Part shown: one piece after another, positions 47,375 to 56,654 of the stretch | Layout: every line of letters starts with the position of its first letter | How positions within the stretch are numbered: position 1 is the first letter of the stretch | Origin: Mixta gaviniae | Lineage (GTDB): Bacteria > Pseudomonadota > Gammaproteobacteria > Enterobacterales > Enterobacteriaceae | Direction of reading: 5' to 3' | NCBI RefSeq assembly: GCF_002953195.1 | Contig: NZ_CP026377.1 | Coordinates: forward strand, 2,418,001-2,482,000 | DNA length: 64,000 nucleotides | Position numbers and translations under genes: made by a program | Notes under the pieces: generated by a model | Told to the model about the DNA's origin: nothing | Databases searched by the model: none | Seen by the model: only the letters and a program-made list of their open reading frames with translations

Positions 47375-47488
47375 TAAAATCAGGGCAATGCACCATTCAG
47401 AAGCAGGAAAGTGTTTTACAGCGGAAATTAAGTGACGGGGAAAAGGTTTAGCCCGCGCGAAGTAAACCCGCACGGGCTGAAGAAGCCG

Positions 47489-48136
47489 TTAGCTAAGCAG
47501 GCCGGGGAAAATGGCCTTCATGCCCGTGACGATAAACTCGATGCCCAGCGCCATCAGCAGCAGCCCCATAATACGGGTGATGACGTTAATACCGGTCTGG
47601 CCGAGCAGCCGCACCATCATCGGCGCGGCGCGAAACAGCAGCCAGCAGCAAAAGGCGAAAAGCGCGATCGCTACACTAAAGGCGAACAGATTCACCCAGC
47701 TGTGATAGCGCGTACTCCAGACGATGGTAGAGCTTATCGCGCCCGGCCCTGCCATCAGCGGCAGCGCCAGCGGCACCACGCCGATACTTTCGCGCACCGC
47801 CGTTTCCGATTTCTCCTGCTTATTCTGCTTATCCTCACCCAGCTTGCCGCTGATCATCGACATCGCGATAGTCACCACCAGAATGCCGCCGGCGATGCGA
47901 AACGAATCGATAGAGATGCCGAAGATATGCAGGATGGCGTCGCCCAGGAAGAGCGAAGTCCAGAGAATAATGGCCACAGCAAGATTAGCCGTCAGATTGG
48001 TTTTATTTCTCTCAGCTACCGCCTGGTAGCTGGTCATGCTAATAAAGACAGGAATAATGCCGACCGGGTTCACCAGCGCAAACAGGCCGACGAAAAACTT
48101 AATATAACCGGACAAATCCAGTGCCAGGGTATTCAC
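47489..48136 (-). CDS. ychE: MarC-family inner-membrane protein YchE
   Basis: A 215-aa membrane protein (E. coli YchE 215) with six predicted helices. It begins MNTLALDLSGYIKFFVGLFA and has LVNPVGIIPVFISMT and PLALPLMAGPGAISSTIV, the paired MarC-family signatures. No transport or other activity is established. It lies between opp and adhE as in E. coli. Its transcript runs towards the opp operon in the same direction. Confidence 0.94.
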   Translation of the reverse strand: MNTLALDLSGYIKFFVGLFALVNPVGIIPVFISMTSYQAVAERNKTNLTANLAVAIILWTSLFLGDAILHIFGISIDSFRIAGGILVVTIAMSMISGKLGEDKQNKQEKSETAVRESIGVVPLALPLMAGPGAISSTIVWSTRYHSWVNLFAFSVAIALFAFCCWLLFRAAPMMVRLLGQTGINVITRIMGLLLMALGIEFIVTGMKAIFPGLLS

Positions 48137-48322
48137 ACACCGCTCCGTGACTGCGCCAATGATAACCGCCTTAATCTAATGTAAAAAATCGCGCTTCGCC
48201 AGCGCGATATGTTCGTTAAAAAATCCAGTCTAAATGTAATCGCCAGTCAGAAATCGTGATCCTGAAATATATTTCAGCGTGAAATATCACTGGTCGCGGT
48301 AAACGCCATACATTGTGATTAT

Positions 48323-48338
48323 TGTGATGAAGGTCAAA
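48323..48338 (+). promoter_or_regulatory. CRP-site-like sequence upstream of adhE
   Basis: TGTGA-TGAAGG-TCAAA: nine of the ten defined CRP positions match. Confidence 0.4.
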
Positions 48339-48375
48339 AAATAACCATGCTGAATGGTGTCAGCTTCAAGGAATA

Positions 48376-48389
48376 TTGATCTAAATCAA
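48376..48389 (+). promoter_or_regulatory. FNR box upstream of adhE
   Basis: TTGAT-CTAA-ATCAA matches all ten defined FNR positions, 228 bases before the adhE ATG. It fits oxygen control of a fermentation gene. Confidence 0.7.
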
Positions 48390-48616
48390 CAAGCGCCTAC
48401 CCCATTCCAGGTAAGCTCATCCCATCAAAAGGAATTGATAACGAGGCGCCTCCTCTTACCGACGCGCCATCGCCATAAAACTCTTTCAGTAAACAGCATG
48501 GAGTAAGTAAAGCGCAAATGGCGCAACCTGCAAACCTTCTACATCGCGCGCGCAGGCCAGCCGCTTCCGTTCAGGCTCGTTTACTAAAAGAGTTTAACTT
48601 CCATCAGGAGAGCATT

Positions 48617-51304
48617 ATGGCCGTTACCAATGTCGCTGAACTTAACGCACTCGTCGAACGTGTCAAAAAAGCACAGCGCGAATACGCCAACTTCACTCAA
48701 GAGCAGGTCGACACCATTTTCCGCGCTGCCGCGCTGGCTGCTGCCGACGCGCGTATTCCGCTGGCTAAAATGGCCGTTGCCGAATCGGGCATGGGTATTG
48801 TGGAAGATAAAGTGATCAAAAACCACTTTGCTTCAGAATATATTTACAACGCCTATAAAGATGAAAAAACCTGCGGCATTCTTGAAACCGACGATACCTT
48901 CGGCACCATCACCATCGCCGAGCCTACTGGCCTGATCTGCGGTATCGTGCCTACCACTAACCCGACCTCTACCGCCATCTTCAAGGCGCTGATCAGCCTG
49001 AAAACCCGTAACGGCATCATCTTCTCGCCGCATCCGCGCGCGAAAGACGCGACCAATAAAGCGGCGGATATCGTGCTGCAGGCTGCTATCGCCGCCGGCG
49101 CGCCGAAAGATATTATCGGCTGGATCGATCAGCCTTCCGTCGAGCTGTCCAATCAGCTGATGCACCACCCTGATATCAACCTGATCCTTGCCACCGGCGG
49201 ACCGGGCATGGTGAAAGCCGCCTACAGCTCAGGTAAGCCTGCGATCGGCGTCGGCGCCGGCAACACCCCGGTGGTGATTGATGAAACCGCCGATATCAAA
49301 CGCGCTGTGGCCTCTATTTTAATGTCTAAAACCTTCGATAACGGCGTGATCTGCGCCTCTGAGCAGTCCGTTATCGTGGTGGATGCCGTTTATGAAGCGG
49401 TACGCGAACGCTTCGCCAGCCACGGCGGCTACCTGCTGCAGGGCGCCGAGCTGAAAGCGGTGCAGGAGATCATCCTGAAAAACGGCGCGCTTAACGCCGC
49501 AATCGTGGGTCAGCCGGCGGTAAAAATCGCCGAGATGGCGGGCATCAACGTACCGGCCAGCACCAAAATTCTGATCGGCGAAGTGCAGCTGGTGGATGAA
49601 TCTGAGCCGTTCGCTCATGAAAAACTCTCCCCGACCCTGGCGATGTACCGCGCGGAAAACTTCGAGCAGGCGGTGGAAAAAGCGGAAAAACTGGTGGCGA
49701 TGGGCGGTATCGGTCATACCTCCTGCCTCTATACCGATCAGGACAACCAGCGCGAACGCGTCAACTACTTCGGCGACAAAATGAAAACCGCGCGCATCCT
49801 GATCAACACCCCGGCTTCTCAGGGCGGCATCGGCGATCTGTATAACTTTAAACTGGCCCCTTCTCTGACGCTGGGCTGCGGCTCCTGGGGCGGCAACTCC
49901 ATTTCGGAGAACGTCGGTCCTAAACATCTTATCAATAAGAAAACCGTGGCCAAGCGAGCTGAGAATATGTTGTGGCATAAACTTCCTAAATCTATCTACT
50001 TCCGTCGCGGCTCGCTGCCAATTGCGCTGGAAGAGGTAGCGACCGACGGCGCGAAACGCGCGTTTATCGTGACTGACCGCTTCCTGTTCAATAACGGCTA
50101 TGCCGATCAGATCACCTCAGTGCTGAAATCACACGGCATTGAAACGGAAATCTTCTTTGAGGTTGAAGCGGACCCGACGCTGAGCGTAGTACGCAAAGGC
50201 GCCGAGCAGATGAACTCCTTTAAACCGGACGTAATTATCGCCCTCGGCGGCGGTTCGCCGATGGACGCCGCTAAAATCATGTGGGTGATGTACGAACATC
50301 CGGAAACCCACTTCGAAGAGCTGGCGCTGCGCTTTATGGATATCCGCAAACGTATCTATAAATTCCCGAAAATGGGCGTAAAAGCGAAAATGGTCGCGAT
50401 CACCACGACTTCAGGCACCGGTTCAGAAGTCACGCCGTTCGCGGTAGTGACCGATGACGCCACCGGTCAAAAATATCCGCTGGCTGACTATGCGCTGACG
50501 CCGGATATGGCGATTGTCGATGCCAATCTGGTGATGAATATGCCTAAATCGCTGACCGCTTTCGGCGGCCTCGACGCGGTGACTCACGCGCTGGAAGCCT
50601 ATGTCTCCGTGCTGGCGAACGAATATTCCGACGGTCAGGCTCTGCAGGCGCTTAAACTGCTGAAAGAGAACCTGCCGGACAGCTATCGCGATGGCGCGAA
50701 AAATCCGGTGGCGCGTGAACGTGTGCATAATGCCGCCACTATCGCCGGCATCGCGTTCGCCAACGCCTTCCTCGGCGTATGTCACTCTATGGCGCATAAA
50801 CTGGGCTCCGAGTTCCATATTCCGCACGGCCTGGCTAACGCCCTGCTGATTTCGAACGTGATTCGCTACAATGCGAATGACAACCCGACCAAGCAGACCG
50901 CGTTCAGCCAGTATGACCGTCCGCAGGCGCGCCGTCGCTACGCAGAAGTGGCCGACCATCTGGGCCTGAGCGCCCCGGGCGACCGCACCGCGCAGAAAAT
51001 TGAAAAACTGCTGGCATGGCTTGAAGAGATCAAAGCGCAGCTGGGCATTCCGAAATCTATCCGCGAAGCGGGCGTACAGGAAGCTGACTTCCTGGCGAAA
51101 GTGGATAAGCTGGCTGAAGATGCGTTTGATGACCAGTGTACCGGCGCTAACCCGCGCTACCCGCTGATCGCCGAGCTGAAACAGATTATGCTGGATACGT
51201 TCTACGGCCGTGAATATGCAGAACCTTTCGACTCTGTTTCTGAAGCGATTAGCGCGCAGCCGATTCAGCAGACGAAAGTTGAAAAGAAAACGAAAAAAGC
51301 CTGA
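48617..51304 (+). CDS. adhE: Bifunctional acetaldehyde-CoA / alcohol dehydrogenase
   Basis: The fermentative AdhE that reduces acetyl-CoA to acetaldehyde and then ethanol, forming spirosomes. The 895 aa (E. coli 891) carry an N-terminal ALDH domain with catalytic Cys in SKTFDNGVICASEQS, and a C-terminal iron-dependent ADH domain with GGGSPMDAAKIMW, TTTSGTGSEVTPFAV and the His-rich metal site HSMAHKLGSEFHIPHG. The start MAVTNVAELN at 48617 has AGGAG six bases upstream; the 33 upstream codons of the open frame are rejected. A strong terminator follows. FNR and CRP-like sites lie upstream. Confidence 0.98.
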   Translation: MAVTNVAELNALVERVKKAQREYANFTQEQVDTIFRAAALAAADARIPLAKMAVAESGMGIVEDKVIKNHFASEYIYNAYKDEKTCGILETDDTFGTITIAEPTGLICGIVPTTNPTSTAIFKALISLKTRNGIIFSPHPRAKDATNKAADIVLQAAIAAGAPKDIIGWIDQPSVELSNQLMHHPDINLILATGGPGMVKAAYSSGKPAIGVGAGNTPVVIDETADIKRAVASILMSKTFDNGVICASEQSVIVVDAVYEAVRERFASHGGYLLQGAELKAVQEIILKNGALNAAIVGQPAVKIAEMAGINVPASTKILIGEVQLVDESEPFAHEKLSPTLAMYRAENFEQAVEKAEKLVAMGGIGHTSCLYTDQDNQRERVNYFGDKMKTARILINTPASQGGIGDLYNFKLAPSLTLGCGSWGGNSISENVGPKHLINKKTVAKRAENMLWHKLPKSIYFRRGSLPIALEEVATDGAKRAFIVTDRFLFNNGYADQITSVLKSHGIETEIFFEVEADPTLSVVRKGAEQMNSFKPDVIIALGGGSPMDAAKIMWVMYEHPETHFEELALRFMDIRKRIYKFPKMGVKAKMVAITTTSGTGSEVTPFAVVTDDATGQKYPLADYALTPDMAIVDANLVMNMPKSLTAFGGLDAVTHALEAYVSVLANEYSDGQALQALKLLKENLPDSYRDGAKNPVARERVHNAATIAGIAFANAFLGVCHSMAHKLGSEFHIPHGLANALLISNVIRYNANDNPTKQTAFSQYDRPQARRRYAEVADHLGLSAPGDRTAQKIEKLLAWLEEIKAQLGIPKSIREAGVQEADFLAKVDKLAEDAFDDQCTGANPRYPLIAELKQIMLDTFYGREYAEPFDSVSEAISAQPIQQTKVEKKTKKA

Positions 51305-51320
51305 TTTCAGGTATAACAAA

Positions 51321-51345
51321 AAAACCCGCTTCGGCGGGTTTTTTT
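51321..51345. terminator. adhE terminator
   Basis: CCCGC-TTCG-GCGGG stem (51325-51338) flanked by AAAA and TTTTTTT, 20 bases after the stop. It could serve both strands. Confidence 0.9.
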
Positions 51346-51497
51346 ATGGCTGCGGCTCGGGTCTGGCATTTATCTGGCCTGCGTACGGGCCGTCACACGG
51401 CGCGTTGCGGCCCGACGGTGCCTGCTAACGCCCGGCCCGTCAAAAAGCGCTGTACGCCGTTCTGAGCGGCGTTACCCTGCCAGCCGCAGTTATCCCT

Positions 51498-52103
51498 TTA
51501 TAGCGGTGATACGGGCGCTAAAAAGCCGCTGGCGAGCGCCTCTTTATAGTGCTTGCGGCAGACGGAAACGTAGCGTTCATTTCCGCCGATCACCACCTGC
51601 TCGCCTTCGGCATAGGGCCGTCCGTTACTGTCCAGACGCAGCACCATTCCCGCTTTGCGCCCGCAGTGGCAGATAGTTTTTAATTCGATAAGCTTATCAG
51701 CCCAGGCTAATAAATACTGGCTGCCGCTAAATAATTCACCGAGGAAATCAGTGCGCAAGCCATAACACAGCACGGGAATATCGAGATAATCGACAACATC
51801 AGAAAGTTCTCGCACCTGATCGCGCGTCAAAAATTGGCATTCATCCACCAGGATGCAATGTACCGGCTTTTTTTCATGTTCTTCAGTAATTTCATGCATC
51901 AGTAAAGTCTGATTGTTAAACAATTTAGCCGGCGAAGAAAGGCCAATACGCGAGCTGACTTTACCGCTGCCAAAGCGGTCGTCTATCTCTGCGGTCCAGA
52001 CCAGTGTGCGCATCCCCCTTTCCTGATAATTATAAGAAGACTGCAACAATGCGGTGGATTTCCCGGCATTCATCGCCGAGTAATAGAAATAAAGCTGAGC
52101 CAT
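51498..52103 (-). CDS. tdk: Thymidine kinase
   Basis: Salvage enzyme phosphorylating thymidine and deoxyuridine. The 201-aa type II kinase (E. coli 205) has the P-loop [12 protein letters not shown] (about 9-20), Walker B-like ILVDECQFL, the lasso region and zinc-binding cysteines in CHCGRKAG and VCRKH. The ATG at 52103 gives the conserved [12 protein letters not shown]; six upstream codons of the frame are rejected. It is convergent with adhE and divergent from hns, as in E. coli. Confidence 0.97.
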   Translation of the reverse strand: MAQLYFYYSAMNAGKSTALLQSSYNYQERGMRTLVWTAEIDDRFGSGKVSSRIGLSSPAKLFNNQTLLMHEITEEHEKKPVHCILVDECQFLTRDQVRELSDVVDYLDIPVLCYGLRTDFLGELFSGSQYLLAWADKLIELKTICHCGRKAGMVLRLDSNGRPYAEGEQVVIGGNERYVSVCRKHYKEALASGFLAPVSPL

Positions 52104-52615
52104 AAGGGCGAACTCCGCCAAAAGGGTTAACAGAAAAAAGCCGGGCGGATTGTATCACAGCCCTTCCGGGCGGGAAGGCATTACCGCTATATCAATATCG
52201 CGATTAACCGCAACGGTTGTTTATCGGCCCTGCCCGGCCCGGACATAATGTAAGGCCGGCGCATTAAATGATAAAGCTCAGGCGGGGGTGTTATTACGCC
52301 GCCTTTAAAGCGGTGATGAAGCGGACGCCTTTGCCGCTATTGTCGCCTGTGCTTTACGTTATGCGGTGATTTAATGCGTTAAGCTGAACGGATAACCCCT
52401 TTGAAGCCTAAGGGTGTTTAAGTAATCGTTTAAATGCAGCGCGCTTATTTTCGCTGGCGGCATCTATAACTTTCCGCCAATTGCGTTATGCAAATCTCAC
52501 TTTAAAAAGAGTTTGTGAATTTCTTACAAAATTAACTATTGCAGTTCCTTTTTTCCACCTCTATTATTATCAGGCAGAACATTTCTCCCACCCAATATAT
52601 TTTGAGATTAGGACA
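52104..52615 (+). other. tdk/hns divergent intergenic region
   Basis: 512 bases, becoming AT-rich toward hns, with the hns promoter at 52539-52567. CCAAT motifs (about 52476 and 52591) recall the CspA-linked motifs in E. coli hns. The stretch 52150-52450 shows no gene I can support. Confidence 0.5.
52539..52567 (+). promoter_or_regulatory. Probable hns promoter
   Basis: TTGCAG (52539-52544), a 17-bp spacer and TATTAT (52562-52567) would start RNA about 42 bases before the hns ATG, similar to the E. coli leader length. AT-rich flanks suit H-NS autoregulation. Confidence 0.6.
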
Positions 52616-53023
52616 ATGAGCGAAGCACTTAAAATTCTGAACAATATCCGTACACTGCGCGCCCAGGCCAGAGAATGCACTCTGGAAACTCTGGAAGAAA
52701 TGCTGGAAAAACTCGAAGTGATCGTTAACGAACGTCGTGAAGAAGAAAGCCAGGCGCAGGCTGAAATTGAAGAGCGCACGCGTAAACTTCAACAGTACCG
52801 CGAAATGCTGATCGCTGACGGTATTGACCCGAATGAACTGCTGCAGACCATGGCTGCGACGAAAACCAGCGGCAAAGCTAAGCGCGCTGCGCGTCCGGCT
52901 AAATATAAGTACGTTGATGAAAATGGCGAAACTAAAACCTGGACCGGTCAGGGCCGCACTCCTGCGGTGATCAAGAAAGCCATTGAAGAGGAAGGCAAAC
53001 AGCTGGACGATTTTCTGCTGTAA
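52616..53023 (+). CDS. hns: Nucleoid-associated silencer H-NS
   Basis: Global repressor of AT-rich and horizontally acquired DNA. The 135 aa (E. coli 137) show the N-terminal oligomerisation helices (1-80; [20 protein letters not shown] and the acidic coiled coil), a basic linker (about 87-97, [13 protein letters not shown]) and the C-terminal DNA-binding domain with the AT-hook-like QGRTPAVI loop. I start at the ATG at 52616, with AGGA upstream; the longer open frame from 52481 is rejected. It is monocistronic with a strong terminator. Confidence 0.98.
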   Translation: MSEALKILNNIRTLRAQARECTLETLEEMLEKLEVIVNERREEESQAQAEIEERTRKLQQYREMLIADGIDPNELLQTMAATKTSGKAKRAARPAKYKYVDENGETKTWTGQGRTPAVIKKAIEEEGKQLDDFLL

Positions 53024-53048
53024 TTCCTGTTCAGGGTGCTTCTCTTAA

Positions 53049-53072
53049 CCCCATTTCGCGATGGGGTTTTTT
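53049..53072 (+). terminator. hns terminator
   Basis: CCCCAT-TTCGCG-ATGGGG stem followed by six T, 25 bases after the stop. Confidence 0.88.
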
Positions 53073-53115
53073 ATTGGTCTTTTTGTTGTACTTCGTTTCA
53101 CCAGGCCACACCCAT

Positions 53116-53146
53116 AAAAAAAGGAAGCTCATGGCTTCCTTTTTTT
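53116..53146. terminator. Bidirectional terminator before the epimerase gene
   Basis: GGAAGC-TCATG-GCTTCC stem (53123-53139) with A7 before and T7 after. It serves the minus-strand UDP-sugar genes and backs up the hns terminator. Confidence 0.85.
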
Positions 53147-53166
53147 ATATCCCGGTGACGCCCCCG

Positions 53167-54171
53167 TCAAACGTTATAAAACGCCCGGTACCACTCGACA
53201 AAGCGTTTAATACCCTCTTCCACACCCGTCTGCGGCTTAAAGCCGATAACATCAAACAGCGCCTGCGTATCCGCGCTGGTTTCCAGCACGTCGCCCGGCT
53301 GCATCGGCAGCATGTTTTTGTGCGCCTGCATGCCTAACGCCTTCTCCAGCGCTTCTATATAGCCCATCAGCGTCACCGGCTGGCTGTTGCCGATATTATA
53401 TACCCGATACGGCGCCGAACTGGTGGCCGGGGAACCGCTCTCTACCGTCCAGTTTTCATCCCGCTGCGGAATCACATCCTGCAGGCGGAAGATCGACTCG
53501 GTAATATCATCTATATAGGTGAAATCCCTGCGCATCTCGCCGTTGTTATATACGTCGATGCTTTCGCCCGCAATAATAGCGCGCGTGAATTTAAACAGCG
53601 CCATATCAGGGCGGCCCCAGGGACCGTATACGGTAAAGAAACGCAGCCCGGTAGTGGGAATGCCATACAGATGCGAATAGGTATGTGACATCAGCTCATT
53701 CGCTTTTTTCGTCGCGGCATACAGCGACACCGGATGGTCAACGCTGTCGTCGGTAGAGAAAGGCATTTTCCGATTTAAGCCATAAACCGAGCTGGAGGAC
53801 GCGTACAGCAAATGTTCGATTTTATGGTGGCGGCAACCTTCAAGAATATTGAGGTGGCCGATAAGGTTGGCGTCCGCATAGGCGTGCGGATTATCAATAG
53901 AATAACGTACGCCCGCCTGCGCGCCCAGATGGATAACGCGCTGAAAGCCCTGCCCGGCGAACAGCGACGCTATTGCATCGCGATCGGCTAAATCGCATTC
54001 AATAAAGGTGAAATCGGAAGAGGTGATTTGATTAAGACGGGCACGTTTGAGATTTACATCGTAATAATCGTTCAGGTTGTCGATGCCGACAACCTGGTGA
54101 CCGGCCGACAGGAGGCGTTGGGTAACGTGAAAACCAATAAACCCTGCCGCGCCGGTAACCAGATAGTTCAT
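53167..54171 (-). CDS. UDP-glucuronate 4-epimerase family protein
   Basis: An extended SDR of 334 aa that, by family, interconverts UDP-glucuronate and UDP-galacturonate. The NAD motif VTGAAGFIGFHV lies at about 5-16; the catalytic SSSSVYG and YAATKKANE are present, and GQAGVRYSIDNP-type sequence (GAQAGVRYSIDNPHAY) plus TVYGPWGRPDMA are typical of CapI/LpsL/Gla enzymes. It starts 14 bases after ugd, whose product supplies UDP-glucuronate. It thus probably makes UDP-GalA for surface polysaccharide. It is not present beside hns in E. coli K-12. Confidence 0.9.
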   Translation of the reverse strand: MNYLVTGAAGFIGFHVTQRLLSAGHQVVGIDNLNDYYDVNLKRARLNQITSSDFTFIECDLADRDAIASLFAGQGFQRVIHLGAQAGVRYSIDNPHAYADANLIGHLNILEGCRHHKIEHLLYASSSSVYGLNRKMPFSTDDSVDHPVSLYAATKKANELMSHTYSHLYGIPTTGLRFFTVYGPWGRPDMALFKFTRAIIAGESIDVYNNGEMRRDFTYIDDITESIFRLQDVIPQRDENWTVESGSPATSSAPYRVYNIGNSQPVTLMGYIEALEKALGMQAHKNMLPMQPGDVLETSADTQALFDVIGFKPQTGVEEGIKRFVEWYRAFYNV

Positions 54172-54185
54172 ATTTTCCTCATTAA

Positions 54186-55526
54186 TTATGCAATTTTAAT
54201 AGACGCTCCGCGGCCAATTGCATAATAAACAAAACCGCGTTTGCTGATTCTTTCTGGATCATACAGGTTACGACCATCAAAAATCACGGGTTGTTTTAAG
54301 GCATTTTTAATAACGTCAAAGTCCGGCGCGCGGAAGTTTTGCCATTCGGTACAAATAACCAGCGCATCTGCACCCTGCAGCGCCGCTTCTTTGGTACCCA
54401 TCAGCTTCAGGTCTTCACGGTGGCCGTAAATACGCTGTGCTTCATCCATCGCTTCCGGGTCAAACGCCTGCACCGTCGCGCCGGCAGCCCACAGCGTTTC
54501 CATCAGAACGCGGCTGGAGGCTTCGCGCATATCGTCGGTGTTCGGTTTGAACGCCAGACCCCACAGGGCGAAGGTCTTCCCTTTCAGATCGTCGCCGAAG
54601 TGACGTTTGATAAAGGCTGGCAGCTTCATCTTCTGATCGTCGTTGACATCTTCCACCGCCTGCAGCAGACGCGGCTTATAGCCGATATTTTCTGCGGTGC
54701 GGATCAGCGCCTGCACATCTTTCGGGAAGCAGGAACCGCCGTAGCCGCAGCCCGGATAGATAAAGTGATAGCCGATACGGGAATCGGAACCGATGCCCTG
54801 GCGCACTTTCTCGACATCCGCGCCCAGGCGCTCCGCGAGGTTGGAAATTTCGTTCATAAAGCTGATCTTGGTCGCCAGCATGCAGTTGGCGGCGTATTTG
54901 GTCAGCTCTGCGCTGCGAATATCCATCAGGATCAGACGATCGTGGTTGCGGTTGAACGGCTCATACAGCTCGCGCAGCAGCTCTACCACTTCGTCGTTGT
55001 CGGTACCGACGACGATACGCTCAGGGCGCATACAATCGCTTACCGCCGCGCCTTCTTTCAGGAACTCCGGATTGGAGACCACATCGAAGGTCATGTCTAC
55101 GCCGCGCGCGGTCAGGGTTTCCTGCATCACGGCGCGTACGCGGTCGGCGGTGCCCACCGGCACGGTCGATTTATCCAGCACCACTTTATGCTCATTCATA
55201 TGCTGAGCAATGGTGCGGGCGACGGCGGTGACATATTTCAGATCGGCAGAACCATCTTCGTCCGGCGGCGTACCTACGGCGATAAACTGCATAACGCCGT
55301 GGTTCACGCCCAGCTCGGCGTCGGTGGTGAAGTTCAGACGGCCCGCTTCATAGTTTTGCTTAACCAGCGGCGTCAGGCCTGGTTCGTAAATGGGAATGAT
55401 CCCTTTCTTCAGATTTTCGACTTTCTTTTCGTCGACATCAATACAAAGAACGTCATGTCCGACTTCGGCCAGTACCGCAGCCTGAACCAGACCCACATAG
55501 CCGATACCAAATACGGTGACTTTCAT
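54186..55526 (-). CDS. ugd: UDP-glucose 6-dehydrogenase
   Basis: Two-step NAD oxidation of UDP-glucose to UDP-glucuronate. The 446-aa protein has the Rossmann start [14 protein letters not shown], the catalytic Cys in [14 protein letters not shown], and the C-terminal domain with [18 protein letters not shown]. At 446 aa it is longer than E. coli Ugd (388) and resembles the longer Ugd class of other gram-negatives, so it may not be the colanic-acid-locus enzyme. It lies 24 bases downstream of galU and upstream of the 4-epimerase gene, forming a UDP-sugar operon. Confidence 0.95.
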   Translation of the reverse strand: MKVTVFGIGYVGLVQAAVLAEVGHDVLCIDVDEKKVENLKKGIIPIYEPGLTPLVKQNYEAGRLNFTTDAELGVNHGVMQFIAVGTPPDEDGSADLKYVTAVARTIAQHMNEHKVVLDKSTVPVGTADRVRAVMQETLTARGVDMTFDVVSNPEFLKEGAAVSDCMRPERIVVGTDNDEVVELLRELYEPFNRNHDRLILMDIRSAELTKYAANCMLATKISFMNEISNLAERLGADVEKVRQGIGSDSRIGYHFIYPGCGYGGSCFPKDVQALIRTAENIGYKPRLLQAVEDVNDDQKMKLPAFIKRHFGDDLKGKTFALWGLAFKPNTDDMREASSRVLMETLWAAGATVQAFDPEAMDEAQRIYGHREDLKLMGTKEAALQGADALVICTEWQNFRAPDFDVIKNALKQPVIFDGRNLYDPERISKRGFVYYAIGRGASIKIA

Positions 55527-55550
55527 TGCTTTATCCTGTTGCTGTGTGAA

Positions 55551-56459
55551 TTACTTTTTATTTTCAACTGTATCGTTCAGCCACTGTTTGAAATCACTAC
55601 CCAGTGACGGATGACGCAGGCCATATTCTACGAAAGCCTGCATATAACCCAGCTTGTTGCCGCAGTCATGGCTGACGCCTTTCAGGTGGTAAGCTTCAAC
55701 CGTTTCTTTGTCCATCAGCATCGCGATGGAGTCAGTCAGCTGAACTTCGCCGCCGGCGCCCGGAGGAGTCTTAGCCAGCAGAGGCCAGATATCCGCAGAC
55801 AGCACGTAACGGCCAACAACCGCCAGGTTAGACGGCGCTTCGCTCGCTTTCGGCTTTTCCACCACGCCGATCATCGGCGCGCTGTCGCCAGGCTGCAGTT
55901 CTGCGCCCTGGCAGTCAACCACACCGTAGGCGGTCACGTCGGCTACCGGCTCAACCATGATCTGGCTGCGGCCGCTTTCCTCGAATCGGCTCAGCATTTC
56001 CGCCAGGTTATCTTTGGTCGGATTAGATTCGTACTCATCGATGATCACGTCAGGCAGGATAACCGCGACCGGCTCGTCGCCGACTAACGGATGCGCGCAC
56101 ATAACTGCGTGGCCCAGGCCTTTGGCAATGCCCTGACGCACCTGCATGATGGTCACGTGTGGCGGGCAGATGGACTGGATTTCATCCAGCAGCTGGCGCT
56201 TAACGCGTTTCTCCAGCATCGCCTCAAGCTCAAAACTGGTATCAAAATGGTTCTCAATGGAGTTTTTAGAGGAGTGCGTAACCAGCACAATCTCATTAAT
56301 CCCGGCAGCGATACATTCGTTAACGACATACTGAATTAACGGCTTATCAACCAGCGGCAACATTTCTTTCGGAATGGCTTTGGTTGCGGGCAGCATACGC
56401 GTTCCCAAACCGGCAACAGGGATTACCGCTTTTTTTACTTTTGACTTATAGGCAGACAT
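55551..56459 (-). CDS. galU: UTP-glucose-1-phosphate uridylyltransferase
   Basis: Makes UDP-glucose, the precursor for UDP-galactose, UDP-glucuronate, LPS core, trehalose and membrane-derived oligosaccharides. The 302 aa equal E. coli GalU. The nucleotide-binding block [21 protein letters not shown] (20 shown of the motif) lies at about 13-32, followed by [14 protein letters not shown] and [19 protein letters not shown]. It is the first gene of a galU-ugd-epimerase unit; in E. coli galU stands alone here. Confidence 0.97.
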   Translation of the reverse strand: MSAYKSKVKKAVIPVAGLGTRMLPATKAIPKEMLPLVDKPLIQYVVNECIAAGINEIVLVTHSSKNSIENHFDTSFELEAMLEKRVKRQLLDEIQSICPPHVTIMQVRQGIAKGLGHAVMCAHPLVGDEPVAVILPDVIIDEYESNPTKDNLAEMLSRFEESGRSQIMVEPVADVTAYGVVDCQGAELQPGDSAPMIGVVEKPKASEAPSNLAVVGRYVLSADIWPLLAKTPPGAGGEVQLTDSIAMLMDKETVEAYHLKGVSHDCGNKLGYMQAFVEYGLRHPSLGSDFKQWLNDTVENKK

Positions 56460-56654
56460 TAAGATACCTCTCTTATAGGCCGTTCAAGTTAATACTTGAT
56501 ATGTCGATTTAAAAAACGAAACGAGTATATCAGTTCAAGGGCGCCGGATTTATCCTGGTTAAGTTAATTCCGGCGAAATTAAGATTATTACCCAAGTGTA
56601 AAGCGTAGAGGAGCAGCTGTCTGCGCGGCGCAAAAAATAAAAAGCATTCGCTTA

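Larger units (their letters stand above)
46871..47488. other. AT-rich regulatory region upstream of the opp operon
   Basis: About 620 bases without a gene. It contains a perfect CRP palindrome (47259-47274), a TGCACT/AGTGCA inverted repeat (47358-47374), long A/T tracts (46940-47110), and a GCCCGCGC/GCACGGGC hairpin (47451-47477) that could end ychE transcription. The opp promoter is probably between 47190 and 47250 on the minus strand (TTATAA near 47229), giving a long leader. E. coli oppA is controlled by Lrp and the GcvB RNA; I cannot confirm either site. Confidence 0.5.
48137..48616 (+). other. adhE upstream control region
   Basis: 480 bases between the divergent ychE and adhE. It has a near-consensus CRP site at 48323-48338 and a perfect FNR box at 48376-48389. 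The open frame extends upstream of the adhE ATG to 48518, but that part is not conserved. E. coli adhE is controlled by Cra, NarL and Fis and by leader structure; I cannot place those sites. Confidence 0.5.

Noticed and set aside
46871..47380. Sigma-54 promoter for opp to accompany the NtrC-like repeat
   Set aside because: No GG-N10-GC pair in a proper -24/-12 context was found on the minus strand.
54339..55607. 422-codon open frame on the plus strand opposite ugd
   Set aside because: Antisense shadow of ugd, which has all its catalytic motifs; no ribosome site and no family features.
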